A stretch of DNA of 64,000 bases, from positions 10,590,042 through 10,654,041 of the forward strand of contig CM055272.1 in assembly GCA_029237695.1 (NCBI GenBank), given 5' to 3'. Below are positions 11,001-21,137 of the stretch, piece after piece. The translations under genes were made by a program, and so were the position numbers. Position 1 is the first letter of the stretch; each line of letters opens with the position of its first letter. This stretch comes from Conchocele bisecta (Eukaryota > Mollusca > Bivalvia > Lucinida > Thyasiridae). A model generated the notes under the pieces. It made no database searches and was not told where the DNA came from. It worked only from the letters and a program-made list of their open reading frames with translations.

Positions 11001-14000
11001 CTTGGTAGGAATGATCAATGTACAATGCTCTTTCAAAGTTGTTAAAATGGTGACCCTTGGGTCAAAAATGGGCGTGGCCCGTGGGGTCAAATTGGGGTCA
11101 AATTTTATTTTTGACCGAATATGGTCATGCAGAGCTGCCAACTGTTCCGATTTTTCCGTATTTATTCCGGAAAATACATTAGAAATACGGAAGTACGGAC
11201 AACAATTAAAAAGTACGATTTTTTTAAAAAATCAGCGCGGGAATATCGGGAAATAATAATTTTGTTTCCAAATTCTTCAAATAAGTCCTATTTTTTTTTT
11301 TTTTTACCCTTAATCATACTCGTCTAGGCGCTTACCATTTTGATTCTTGTTGTGTAGGAATAGTAGTTTCAAGCGATATTGATTTCTTCATTGCGTAAAT
11401 TCTTAAAATGTCTACTCCAAAGCGCGCAGCCGATGAATCTGGGTCTTTTTTATCGAAAGAAGTTGGGAGAACACAGACGTTCATCACTGATTACAGCGAG
11501 ACATGGCCTCATTTGGTCCTGTCAAAGTGCGGTGATGAATTTGCGTCTTGCAAGCAGTGTAATTTTCATTTATTTGGTTGGTCATATGGCCGTGGCTCTA
11601 AAAAATTACTTTAAGATTGAAGATTGAAGTGAGTACTGATTTGTGTTCCGGAAAATATGTGGTGTTCCTGAAAATAGCCCCTTTTTCTCTCCATGTTCCT
11701 CATGTGACCGACATGGGGTTGGCAGCTCTGGTCATGTCTATATGAAATCGAAGGTATCAAAGAGGCGATCGTTCTGGTACATTATTTGTCGAAATTGGAA
11801 GGTCATGTCATCCAAGATGGCCACCGAAAGGTCAAAAGGTCGTTCTTTTATTAGAGATTTCAAAATTCTTCTTCACACGAACCGCTTGGCCCATGGTGGC
11901 CAAACTTACACCATTATGATCCATGGGTGAAGCCTTTTTAGATTTGTTAAAACGGAGGTCGTCGCTAATCCAAGATGGCCGCCGTCTAAAAATAGCACAA
12001 ATTCTTAAAAAATCTTCTTCTCATGAACCGCCAGCCGGATTTCGACGAAACTTGGTAGGAATGATCGACGTAGAATGCTCTTTTAAATGTGTTAAAATGG
12101 TGACCCCGGGGTCAAAAATGGGCGTGGCCCGTGGGGTCAAATTTTATTTTTGACCAAATATGCTCATGTCATATATCAAATTGAAGGTATCGATGAGGCG
12201 ATTGCTCTGGTGCAATGTTTGTCGGAATCAGATGATTATGTCATCCATGATGGCCTCCAAAAGGTCCATTTATTCGAGATTTTGAACGTCTTTTTCTGAG
12301 GAACCACATGGCCGATGCTGGCCAAACTTCATAGTAAGTTAAGATCCTTGGGTGAAGCATTTTCAGATTTGGTAAAATGAGAGTCATCGCTTAATCCAAG
12401 ATGACTGCCATCTAACAATAGCACAATTTTTTTAAAACACTTGTGAACACAATGTCACATTCTCCTCTGGTGTTCATGGAGTCAGGTGAGCGAATTAGGG
12501 CCATCATGGCCCTCTTGTTTTTGGATTTAGGTTAAAAATTTTAAGGCCACTAAATATCTGCAACTGCTGCACACGAGTTGTATGGGTAATTTAACGATCG
12601 GGGTTCATCCTTACCAGAATCCCGACTGGAGACCTGGTCTTTGGCATTTTTGTATGTGACAGGTGAATCTGGTTATACCCCTTATGTGAGTTTTACGATT
12701 ATTCATAATACTATTACTTTTAGGGGAAGGTGTCAAGTAACTTTTGTGTGGTATGGACCTGGCACCAGGTCAGGTTATGCTAATTTCAGGGCTGAATATA
12801 TTTTTCTTTCTATGTTAATTTTCCGTTCTGATTATGGGATTTACCCCCAATGCAGCAGGTTAAATACGGGATCAAACCCGTTAGCCCGGCCTTAAATGAC
12901 CTTAGCTGTTGTAGGTCATTAAACACAATAAATCAAATCAAATCTACTTGACGGATCATAACCAAGTTTAGCACACATATTTATCATGGCAAGAGGAAGA
13001 ACCCTATTGGTTGTCAGTGAGTTATCTCCCCTTGTTCACTGGCCTTGCCTCGACAGGCGTATATTGTGACCTTCGGCACTCTTGTAAGAGCTTGTATCTT
13101 CTTCAAGTATTAGGCCTACAGCCACCATACTTGCACTTGTACTGAGCCAGTAATGTGCATCAAAACCCAGTGTGAATACAAAAAAAAGAAATTGTGCCTC
13201 GTTTACTAACACAGCGGTAGGTGGGGCATCTGTGTTATATGAACATATTTTCTAGTTTTGTAATCAAAATTAATTTGACCACCCTACCCCACCCCCCCAC
13301 CACTTCCAATTCTAACAGCATGGACAAAGATTCCAATAAATCAATCCACTATAGTAGGCATGCTTTGCACCCTGCAGTTGCGATGAATCACAAATATTTT
13401 ACCAATTAGGTCCTCTAGGCGCCTGCGTTATATTTTCACTGTATTATGCATGTATTGTAGGCATCGTATCACGGTCAGGGACACTGACGTACGAGGCCGT
13501 CAACCAGACAACGAAGGTGGGTCTGGGCCAGACGCTGTGTGTCGGTATTGGCGGCGACCCGTTCAACGGCACCAACTTTATAGACTGCCTCGAGGTGTTC
13601 CTTCAGGATCCGACCACAGAAGGTACCTCAATCATCTATACACCCATGTGCACCTATCATACATATTTCCATGTACACCTATCATCCATATACCCCTATA
13701 CACCTATCATCCATTTGCCAATGTACACCTATCATCCATATACCCCTGTACACCTATCATCCATATACCCATGTACACCTATCATCCATTTACCCATGTA
13801 CACCTATCATCCATATACCCCTGTACACCTATCATCCATATACACATGTACACCTATCATCCATTTGCCAATGTACACCTATCATCCATTTACCCATGTA
13901 CACCTATCATCCATATACCTCTGTACACCTATCATCCATATACCCCTGTACACCTATCATACATATACCTCTGTACACCTATCATCCATATACACATGTA

Positions 14001-17000
14001 CACCTATCATACATATACCCCTGTACACCTATCATACATATACCTCTGTACACCTATCATCCATATACACATGTACACCTATCATCCATTTGCCAATGTA
14101 CACCTATCATCCATTTACCCCTGTACACCTATCATCCATATACCTCTGTACACCTATCATCCATATACACATGTACACCTATCATCCATTTACCCATGTA
14201 CACCTATCATCCATTTGCCAATGTACACCTATCAACCATATACCCCTGTACACCTATCATACATATACCCATGTACACCTATCATCCATATACCCATGTA
14301 CACCTATCATCCATTTGCCAATGTACACCTATCATCCATATACCCCTGTACACCTATCATACATATACCCATGTACACCTATCATCCATATACCCATGTA
14401 CACCTATCATCCATTTGCCAATGTACACCTATCATCCATATACCCCTGTACACCTATCATCCATTTACCCATGTACACCTATCGTCCATATACCTCTGTA
14501 CACCTATCATCCATATACCCCTGTACACCTATCATCCATATACCCTCGTACACCTATCATCCATCCCCGTACACCTCATCCATACCTCTGTACACCTATC
14601 ATCCATATACCCCTGTACACCTCATCCATATACCCCTGTACACCTATTCATCCATACCCCATGTACAATATCCTATACCTGTACACCTACATCCATATAC
14701 CCCTGTACACCTATCATCATATACCCTGTACACATATCATCCATATACCCCGTACACCTATATCATCCATACCCCTGACACTATCACCTATACCTCTGAC
14801 ACTATATCCATACCCCTGTACACCTATCATCCATATCCCACCCCTGTACACCTATCATCATACCCCTGTACACCATCATCCATATACCTCTGTACACCTA
14901 TCATCCATATACCCCTGTACACCTATCATACCATATACCTCTGTACACATATCATCCATACAGTCACCTATCCTCCATACCCTGTACACCTATCATCCAT
15001 ATACCCCTGTACACCTATCATCCATACCCCTGTACACCTATCATCCATATACCTCTGTCCACCTTATCATCCATATACCTCTGTACACCTATCATCCATA
15101 TCCCATGTACACCTATCATCCATATACCCCTGTACACTATCATCCATATATCTGTACACCTATCGTCCATTTACCTCTACACCTATCATCCATTTACTGT
15201 ACACCATCATCCATATACCCCATGTACACCTATCATCCATTTACCCCTGTACACCTATCATCCATATACCTCTGTACACCTATCATCCATATACCCCTGT
15301 ACACCTATCATCCATATACCCATGTACACCTATCATCCATATATCTCTGTACACCTATCATCCATATACCTCTGTACACCTATCATCCATATACCCCTGT
15401 ACACCTATCATCCATATACCCATGTACACCTATCATCCATATATCTCTGTACACATATCATCCATATACCCCTGTACACATATCCTCCATATACCTCTGT
15501 ACATCTATCATCCATATACCTCTGTACATCTATCATCCATATATGTTTGTACACATATCATCCATATACCCCTGTACACATATCCTCCATGTACCTCTGT
15601 ACATATATCATCCATATACCTCTGTACACCTATCATACATATACCTCTGTACACCTATCCTCCATATACCCCTGTACACCTACCATCCATATACCCCTGT
15701 ACACCTATCATCCATAGACCCCTGTACACCTATCATCCATATACCCCTGTACACCTACCATCCATATACCTCTGTACACCTATCCTCCATATACCCCTGT
15801 ACACCTACCATCCATTTACCCCTGTACACCTATCATCCATATACCTCTGTACACCTATCATCCATATACCTCTGTACACCTATCATCCATATACCCATGT
15901 ACACCTATCATCCATATACCCCTGTACACCTATCATCCATATACCTCTGTACACCTATCGTCCATTTACCTCTGTACACCTATCATCCATTTACCTCTGT
16001 ACACCTATCATCCATATACCCATGTACACCTATCATCCATTTACCCCTGTACACCTATCATCCATATACCTCTGTACACCTATCATCCATATACCCCTGT
16101 ACACCTATCATCCATATACCCATGTACACCTATCATCCATATATCTCTGTACACCTATCATCCATATACCTCTGTACACCTATCATCCATATCCCCGTTA
16201 CACCTATCATCCATACCCATGTACACCTATCATCCATATACTCTGTACACATATCAATCCATATACCCTGTACACATATCCTCCATATACCTCTGTACAT
16301 CTATCATCCATATACCTCTGTACATCTATCATCCATATATGTTTGTACACATATCATCCATATACCCCTGTACACATATCCTCCATGTACCTCTGTACAT
16401 ATATCATCCATATACCTCTGTACACCTATCATACATATACCTCTGTACACCTATCCTCCATATACCCCTGTACACCTACCATCCATATACCCCTGTACAC
16501 CTATCATCCATATACCCCTGTACACCTATCATCCATATACCCCTGTACACCTACCATCCATATACCTCTGTACACCTATCCTCCATATACCCCTGTACAC
16601 CTACCATCCATTTACCCCTGTACACCTATCATCCATATACCTCTGTACACCTATCCTCCATATACCCCTGTACACCTACCATCCATATACCCCTGTGCAC
16701 CTATCATCCATATACCCATGTACACCTATCATCCATATACCTCTGTACACCTATCATCCATATACCCCTGTACACCTATCATCCATATACCCCTCCTGTA
16801 CACCTATCATCCATATGCCCATGTACACCTACCATCCATGTACACCTATCATCCATATACCCATGTACACATATCATCCATATACATCTGTACACCTATC
16901 ATCCATATACCCCTGTACACCTATCATCCATATACCTCTGTACACCTATCATCCATATACCTCTGTACACCTATCATCCATATACCTCTGTACACCTATC

Positions 17001-19930
17001 ATCCATATACCTCTGTACACCTATCATCCATATACCTCTGTACACCTATCATCCATATACCCCTGTACACCTATCATCCATATACATATATACACCTATC
17101 ATCCATATACATATATACACCTATCATCCATATACCCCTGTACATCTATCATCCATATACCCATGTACACCTATCATCCATTTACCCATTTACACCTATC
17201 ATCCATATACATATATACACCTATCATCCATATACCCCTGTACATCTATCATCCATATACCCATGTACACCTATCATCCATTTACCCATTTACACCTATC
17301 ATCCATATACCTCTGTACACCTATCATCCATATACCTCTGTACACCTATCATCCATATACCCCTGTACACCTATCATCCATATACCTCTGTACACCTATC
17401 ATCCATATACCCCTGTACACCTATCATCCATATACATATATACACCTATCATCCATATACATATATACACCTATCATCCATATACCCCTGTACATCTATC
17501 ATCCATATACCCATGTACACCTATCATCCATTTACCCATTTACACCTATCATCCATATACCTCTGTACACCTATCATACATATACCCCAGCAGGGATGTG
17601 ATAACAGTTCAGCAACTAGTCTTGGCATAAATGCTCAGTTTCTCCAGTCACAGTTGGTCATTTTCGTCATGTCATGTCACATACACTGTACCCGTATATA
17701 CCTTCCAGGTATCGTGCTTATTGGGGAAATTGGTGGCCAGGCTGAGGAAAAGGCTGCGGAATATCTTAGAAATCACAACCGGGTAAGTAAAAGATTTGTG
17801 CGTCACGGTCTGATAAATCCATGCTTAGAGACCGGTTTAATACCCAGTCACATTAATGGGTTTGGGTTCTATGATCCATTTGGTTCAGACATAACTCCAG
17901 GCAGCAGTAATGTTGTAATTCCCCACAATACCTGTGCAATTCATCCTAGCCTACTTATTTTGGTGGGCGAGTGTAAACGAGAAAGTATACATGTTAAAGT
18001 AATTATTAAATGATAATGAAAGCTAGGACCATTGTGGATCTGTTCTTTGTATCCTGCTTTGTCCATTCTTCCGGAGATGGCTTTCAATTACAACTGTTGA
18101 CAAGCCATGAAAGAACAAACCAATCGTGTATTCAGGGCCCGAATGCGAAGCCGGTGGTGTCGTTTATTGCTGGCCTCACAGCTCCCCCCGGTCGGAGAAT
18201 GGGTCACGCAGGCGCCATCATCGCTGGGGGAAAGGGCGGCGCTACAGAGAAGATCGAGGCTCTACGTGCGGCCGGTGTAGAGGTCACCATGTCTCCCGCA
18301 CAGCTCGGCTCAACCATGTTGAAGGTATGGTTCCCCCACACAGCTCGTCTCAACCATGTTGAATGTATGGTTCCCCCACATGGCTAGGCTCAACAGGCTC
18401 AACCATATTGAATGTAAGGTTCCCCACACAGCTAGGCTCAATCATGTTGAAGGTATGGTTCCCCCACACAGCTAGGCTCAACAATCTCAACAGGCTCAAC
18501 CATATTGAATGTAAGGTTCCCCCACACAGCTAGGCTCAACCATGTTGAAGGTATGGTTCCCCCACACAGCTAGGCTCAACCATGTTGAAGGTATGGTTCC
18601 CCCACACAGCTCGGCTCAACAGGCTCAACCATATTGCATGTAAGGTTCCCCCACACAGCTAGGCTCAATCATGTTGAATGTAAGGTTCTCCCACACAGCT
18701 AGGCTCAACAGGCCTCAACAATATTGAAGTATGTTCTTCCCACACAGCCTCGGCTCAACTAGTCTCAACCAATTGGAATTTAAAAGTTCCCCCCACACAG
18801 CTAAGTCAACCATTGTTGACTGTATGGTTCCCCCCAAACCTATTTGTGCTCAACAGGCGGTTTCAACATATTAATGTAAGTCCCCCACAACGGCTATGCC
18901 CCTTCAATCAATGTTAAATTTAAGTTCTCCCACACAGCTCGGCTCAACATCTCAACCATATTGAATGTAAGGTTCCCCCAAACGCCCCTAGGCTCAATCA
19001 TAGTTAAATCTAAGGTTCTCCCACACACTTCGCTCGGCTCAACCCATCTTCAACAGAATTGAATTTAAAGTATTCCCCCACCCAACAGTCTTAGGCTCAA
19101 CCATGTGAATGTAAGATTCCCCGCCCACCAGCAAGGCTTTTCAACCCAATGTTGAATGTAAGGTTCTCCCACACAGCTAGGCTCTAACAGGCTCGCGTCA
19201 AGCCCATTCATTGAATGTAAGGTTCCCCCACACAGCTAGGCTTCAACCATGTTGAATGTAAGGTTCTTACCCACCCAACAGCTAGGCTCAAACCATATTG
19301 AATGTAAGGTTTCTCCCCACACCAGCTCGGCTCAAAACAGTCATCAAACCATATTGAAATGTAAGGTTTCCCCACACAGCTAGGCTCAACCATGTTGTAA
19401 TGTATGGTTCCCCCCACACAGCTAGGCTCAACTAGTCCTCAACCATATTGAAGTAAATTTAAGGTTCCACCACCACAAGCTAGGCTCAACCCATGTTTGA
19501 ATGTTAAGGTTCTCCCACACAGCTCGGCCTCAAACAGTCCTCAACCAAATTATTGAAATGTTAAGGTTTCCCCACACACACTAGGGCACAACCATGTTGA
19601 ATGTTTAAATGGTTCCCCCAACATGCAGCGGCCAACAACAAGTCTCAACCATATTAGAATGTAAGGATTCCCCCACCACAGCTATGGCTCAAACCATTGT
19701 TTTGTAATGTATGGTTCCCCCACACAGCTAGGCTCAACCATAATTAGAATGGTAAGGGTTCCCCCACACAACTAAGGCTCAATCCATTATTGATGGTAAG
19801 GTTCTCCCACACAGCTCGGCTCAACCATATTGAATGTAAGGTTCCCCCACACAGGCTCAACCATGTTAGTGTAAAGATCAACTGTTTCCCCTTTCTATTG
19901 CAGGCAATGGAGAATAGACACAGGAGCTAG
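4908..19930 (+). CDS. SUCLG1: Succinyl-CoA ligase (GDP/ADP-forming) alpha subunit, C-terminal six exons
   Basis: Spliced coding region; exons 4908-5002, 7996-8053, 13461-13622, 17709-17782, 18136-18324 and 19904-19930 (stop TAG 19928-19930). They join in phase to 200 residues. The product is the alpha subunit of the mitochondrial matrix enzyme that interconverts succinyl-CoA and succinate with nucleotide phosphorylation in the TCA cycle; it pairs with a beta subunit (SUCLG2 or SUCLA2). Recognised blocks in order: [95 protein letters not shown] and AQLGSTML. The histidine in RRMGHAGAI is the family's phosphorylated catalytic residue. About 130-150 N-terminal residues (presequence and the rest of the Rossmann CoA-binding domain) are missing; no exon for them was recognised in 1-4907. 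Introns are loaded with repeats. Family assignment is very secure; exon ends rest on GT-AG and phase. Confidence 0.95.
5091..7640 (+). repeat. Tandem/dispersed repeat array in SUCLG1 intron
   Basis: Two related families. At about 5200-5990 and again at 7540-7640, units with ACCACCATACTTGCACAACTT, CCAACATGTGACC and GACCTTGACCTATTTT. At about 5990-7540, nine units of 146-188 bp with CACCATACTTGGACAAC, ACATCAATAACCCCTGA and TTGGTTAAGGTTTTTAGTCA, the last often doubled so that longer and shorter units alternate. Related copies occur at 29930-30330 (+) and 43620-44900 (-). No coding capacity. Confidence 0.9.
5583..5685 (+). repeat. 33-bp minisatellite, three copies
   Basis: Unit contains TGTTATCCAAGTGGCTATGC; nested inside the larger array. 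The word ATGTTATCCAAGTG recurs once near 30761. Confidence 0.9.
7655..7738 (+). repeat. 41-bp direct duplication
   Basis: Two adjacent copies of a unit containing AAGTTTTTTGGCTTTACACG and TGAACACATCCACT. Confidence 0.9.
7996..8053 (+). CDS. SUCLG1: SUCLG1 exon ([20 protein letters not shown])
   Basis: 58 bp, phase 0 start, ending one base into a glycine codon. Acceptor TCTATTTGCAG ends at 7995; donor GTAAGT begins at 8054. The peptide is almost invariant in animal SUCLG1. A MITE begins only 38 bp after the donor. Confidence 0.95.
8091..8313. mobile_element. MITE, TGTGACTGGAGAAATGGGGC family
   Basis: Inverted ends (GTGGCTGTGACTGGAGAAAT / its complement before 8313), inner GATCAGCCTGTGCATCCGCA-type text. 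This is the commonest MITE in the window: 25627-25769, 39278-39520, 42745-42975 and 56670-56912 are long copies; 4788-4822, 28104-28320, 34353-34466, 35598-35720, 37214-37368 and 38708-38776 are partial. Confidence 0.9.
8330..8560 (-). mobile_element. tRNA-like SINE, minus orientation
   Basis: Contains the reverse complement of the tail module TTTCCATCCCACTGG ... GATGAGACTTTAAACAGTGG seen at 23418-23612, and ends toward AATGAATGGGGTTTAGCGTC. Flank has GGTTCGAA words like a B box. Confidence 0.7.
8561..8937. other. Non-coding, with poly(G) tract
   Basis: G-rich homopolymer at about 8630-8657, otherwise no recognised feature. Confidence 0.4.
8938..9872. mobile_element. Tigger/pogo-like non-autonomous element
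   Basis: Inverted ends CAGTCAAACTTGCATTAAGC and GTCGCTTGTGCAAGTTTGAC, flanked by TA on both sides; subterminal GGTCGCTTAA repeats. No transposase coding. A second element is nested at 9269-9541. Confidence 0.8.
9269..9541. mobile_element. Nested MITE with AGAGCGAGTTCG ends
   Basis: Ends AGAGCGAGTTCG and CGAACTCGCTCT; interior carries three CTATAGTTC words and one ATGACGTCAC-like site. Inserted in the Tigger-like element. Confidence 0.8.
10233..10370. mobile_element. hAT-like MITE with poly(C)
   Basis: Ends CAGGCGCGGATACA and TGTATCCGTGCCTG; flanks share CCGTC, a possible short target duplication. Interior holds a C27-scale homopolymer (about 10314-10339). Sits inside a copy of the GGTTAAAGTTTTT repeat. 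Confidence 0.7.
11130..11730 (+). mobile_element. hAT-like element with zinc-finger remnant
   Basis: 601 bp, ends CAGAGCTGCCAAC and GTTGGCAGCTCTG, flanked by GTCATG (11124-11129, 11731-11736). The uninterrupted host sequence can be read from the sister repeats (GGTCATGTC, 12160 and 24270), confirming the insertion. The 6-bp duplication is short for hAT (usually 8). Confidence 0.85.
11408..11614 (+). pseudogene. BED-like zinc-finger N-terminal fragment
   Basis: Encodes 68 residues beginning [14 protein letters not shown]. The segment ETWPHLV...[14 protein letters not shown] has a C-x2-C pair in the position of BED-type fingers found at the start of hAT transposases; the downstream His pair is lost at the stop. 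No catalytic domain follows, so it is a remnant in a non-autonomous element. Assignment is by pattern only. Confidence 0.45.
12540..12950 (+). mobile_element. SINE-like element
   Basis: Shares with 22890-23325 the blocks GGACCTGGCACCAGGTCAGG, GCTGAATAT...TTCTGATT-TGGGATTT and the 3' module CCGGCCTTAAATGACCTTAG, then GTCATTAAACACAATAAATC with a simple tail. Typical of invertebrate SINE 3' ends. Confidence 0.75.
12951..13460. other. Intron sequence before SUCLG1 exon 13461
   Basis: Contains a fragment of the CATACTTGCAC-type repeat near 13125. Nothing else supported. Confidence 0.4.
13461..13622 (+). CDS. SUCLG1: SUCLG1 exon ([11 protein letters not shown]...FLQDPTTEG)
   Basis: 162 bp. Acceptor TGTATTGTAG ends at 13460; donor GTACCT begins at 13623. 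Carries [13 protein letters not shown] and [17 protein letters not shown], core motifs of the ATP-grasp-associated ligase domain. The reading frame runs without a stop into the following intron and across it to the next exon. Confidence 0.95.
13670..17585 (+). repeat. 25-bp minisatellite, about 157 copies, filling a SUCLG1 intron
   Basis: Unit CACCTATCATCCATATACCC plus CTGTA. Common variants: ATACCTCTG, TTTGCCAATG, TTTACCCATG, ATACATATATA. The plus strand has about one G per unit. Higher-order blocks are visible: the rare TATATGTTTGTACAC occurs at 15541 and 16337, and ACATATATACACC pairs at about 17083 and 17433. Because 25 is not a multiple of 3 and the 75-nt triple unit lacks stops, all three plus frames are open. 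The stretch 14560-15230 and 16190-16270 has irregular unit lengths and may include assembly errors. Confidence 0.98.
17709..17782 (+). CDS. SUCLG1: SUCLG1 exon ([20 protein letters not shown])
   Basis: 74 bp. Acceptor TACCTTCCAG ends at 17708; donor GTAAGT begins at 17783, leaving phase 0. Encodes the GEIGG turn and following helix of the ligase domain. Downstream of the 25-bp repeat intron. Confidence 0.94.
17783..18135 (+). other. Short SUCLG1 intron
   Basis: 353 bp, GTAAGT...TTCAG. The upstream reading frame stays open to a TGA at 18011-18013. No repeat recognised. Confidence 0.7.
18136..18324 (+). CDS. SUCLG1: SUCLG1 exon with the phosphohistidine
   Basis: 189 bp, 63 codons, phase 0 at both ends. 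Acceptor GTGTATTCAG ends at 18135; donor GTATGG begins at 18325. Contains [20 protein letters not shown] with the catalytic histidine and the glycine-rich IIAGGKGGA loop. The last ten codons ([10 protein letters not shown]) plus about ten intronic bases form the founding unit of the minisatellite that fills the next intron. Confidence 0.95.
18291..19870 (+). repeat. 40-bp exon-derived minisatellite in last SUCLG1 intron
   Basis: Unit of about 40 bp: CACACAGCTAGGCTCAACCA then TGTTGAAGGTATGGTTCCCC. The first unit (about 18291-18330) is the last 30-34 bases of the coding exon plus its donor; about 38 unit lengths follow. Variants have AATGTAAGG in place of AAGGTATGG and an extra CAGGCTCAA. From about 18700 to 19800 unit length is irregular with many single-base gains, which could be decay or read error. 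Confidence 0.95.
19904..19930 (+). CDS. SUCLG1: SUCLG1 terminal coding exon
   Basis: 27 bp coding: AMENRHRS then TAG. The acceptor is strong, a pyrimidine tract and TTGCAG ending at 19903, and the phase 0 join to ...STMLK gives a C-terminus of normal length for this family (vertebrates end with a short basic tail at the same point). Similarity alone would not prove so short an exon; phase, position and tail length do. Confidence 0.8.
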   Translation, partial: AMENRHRS

Positions 19931-20107
19931 AATCCGAAGCAAGAAGAAACTAAATTACACTAAATTACTTTGTTAAACTGTTGAATACGCATATAGACAC
20001 ATTTAATGGTATCAATTTTCTAATATTTTTCAGTTTTCTTGGCAGAGAACTAATGGGGCTTATTGTGTTTTTGATCAATGTGGCGCCTGATCAGCTAGCA
20101 GACTCCT

Positions 20108-20332
20108 GGGGGCCATTTCACTACACTTCGTACGACTAAAATATTTGTAAGCGCTAAATTATGATAGTCTGTAAATTTCACATTAATAATGCTTTCTTGT
20201 AAACAATTATTGGATTTACATTTATTGAACCTATATTCAATAAATGTAAATCCATCAATTGAAATTTACAGACTATTCTAAATTTGCACTTACGAACATT
20301 TTAGTGTTAAGAAGTTTAGTGAAACGACGCCC
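20108..20332. mobile_element. MITE, GGGGGCCATTTCACT family
   Basis: Near-palindromic; ends GGGGGCCATTTCACT and AGTGAAACGACGCCC, interior hairpin of TTGATGGATTTACATTTATT-type arms. Other copies 27857-28074 and 34509-34746. Confidence 0.9.
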
Positions 20333-20403
20333 TGCTTACTGATAATGATCTACTTTGTTTGTTAAAAGCATCAGGAATGCTTCATCAACTGAATCATGAC
20401 AGT

Positions 20404-20450
20404 GTAGCCCCAGATGAGACTGCACGATTGTGAATCTCATCTGGGGCTAC
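20404..20450. repeat. Perfect 16-bp hairpin downstream of SUCLG1
   Basis: Arms GTAGCCCCAGATGAGA (20404-20419) and its complement (20435-20450), 15-base loop. In the probable 3' UTR or just after it. Confidence 0.8.
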
Positions 20451-20979
20451 ATTGGTCACAAATGCCCCATTTTGCCCCAATTTCCCACAGTGCATTACAT
20501 ATTGCACTCTAGTCCTTTCGTATAAATATAAACTCTATAGGACATCAGTCTATGCGCTGCCAATATGTCTTGGTTGAAAAATAAAATGTCTTTTAAAATA
20601 AGTTGCCATGAGATATGCCATATGTATGTACATGTTCGCTATAGTATTCACTGTATGATGTGTCATAGTATGTGCTGGTAAGCTGTGTTGTTGAACTGGC
20701 ATTTAAACATTACACCTATTTATTGTCAAAGTTATTTCTTTATTAGCTGCAATACGATTCAAACCAGATTGCCGGCGAGTGGAGTACTCACCGACACAGG
20801 GAAAATGGACATCTCGGCATGTGTGACTAGTCTAGTCAGGTCAGCCAGTCAATATACAGGGAATAATTGACGATATTCAGCACAAATGTGGGTGATTAAC
20901 GCTTTTCTACGTTACAATAACCCTGATTGTCCATTTTCTCTGTAAGATGCACAGAGTATGAGCTTCAATGTGATAATCC

Positions 20980-20985
20980 AATAAA
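20980..20985 (+). terminator. Candidate poly(A) signal of SUCLG1
   Basis: AATAAA about 1.05 kb after the stop codon. Other AATAAA words occur near 20579 and 21402, and one inside the MITE at 20108-20332. None can be preferred without transcript data. Confidence 0.3.
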
Positions 20986-21043
20986 GTGTATGACCTCACA
21001 CATAGGAATGTTGTACTGTGTCCTATCCTTGTGAAAACAGTCT

Positions 21044-21137
21044 GGGCCCGGTTGCTCAAAGCTTCTTCAATCATTAGCATTGCTAATGATTTAACAGTCT
21101 GTTAAGCTAACAGAGGTTTTGAGCAACCGGGCCCAGC
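21044..21137. mobile_element. Small palindromic MITE
   Basis: Ends CTGGGCCCGGTTGCTCAAA and TTTGAGCAACCGGGCCCAG, 94 bp. Confidence 0.85.

Larger units (their letters stand above)
10531..12520 (+). repeat. Long repeat beginning TTAGCTCACCTGAGC
   Basis: Starts TTAGCTCACCTGAGCGAAGC and ends AGGTGAGCGAATTAGGGCCA. Inside, internal units of about 300 bp repeat CAAGATGGCCGCC, AACCGCCAG-GGATTTCGACG, AACTTGGTAGGAATGATC. A second copy lies at 23696-25410. No protein is encoded; open frames are short and not conserved between copies. A hAT-like element interrupts it at 11130-11730. Confidence 0.85.

Noticed and set aside
10780..11256. 158-codon frame starting [11 protein letters not shown]
   Set aside because: Runs across a repeat and into the hAT-like insertion; the sister repeat at 23.7-25.4 kb does not keep the frame.
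13670..17585. CRISPR-like array
   Set aside because: Units are contiguous 25-mers without unique spacers, in a eukaryotic intron, and no cas genes are present.
13517..18013. A 1,498-codon open frame read as one huge repetitive protein
   Set aside because: Its ends are SUCLG1 exons and the middle is an intronic 25-bp tandem array flanked by good splice sites; the open frame follows from the repeat unit. Kept only as an intron-retention finding.
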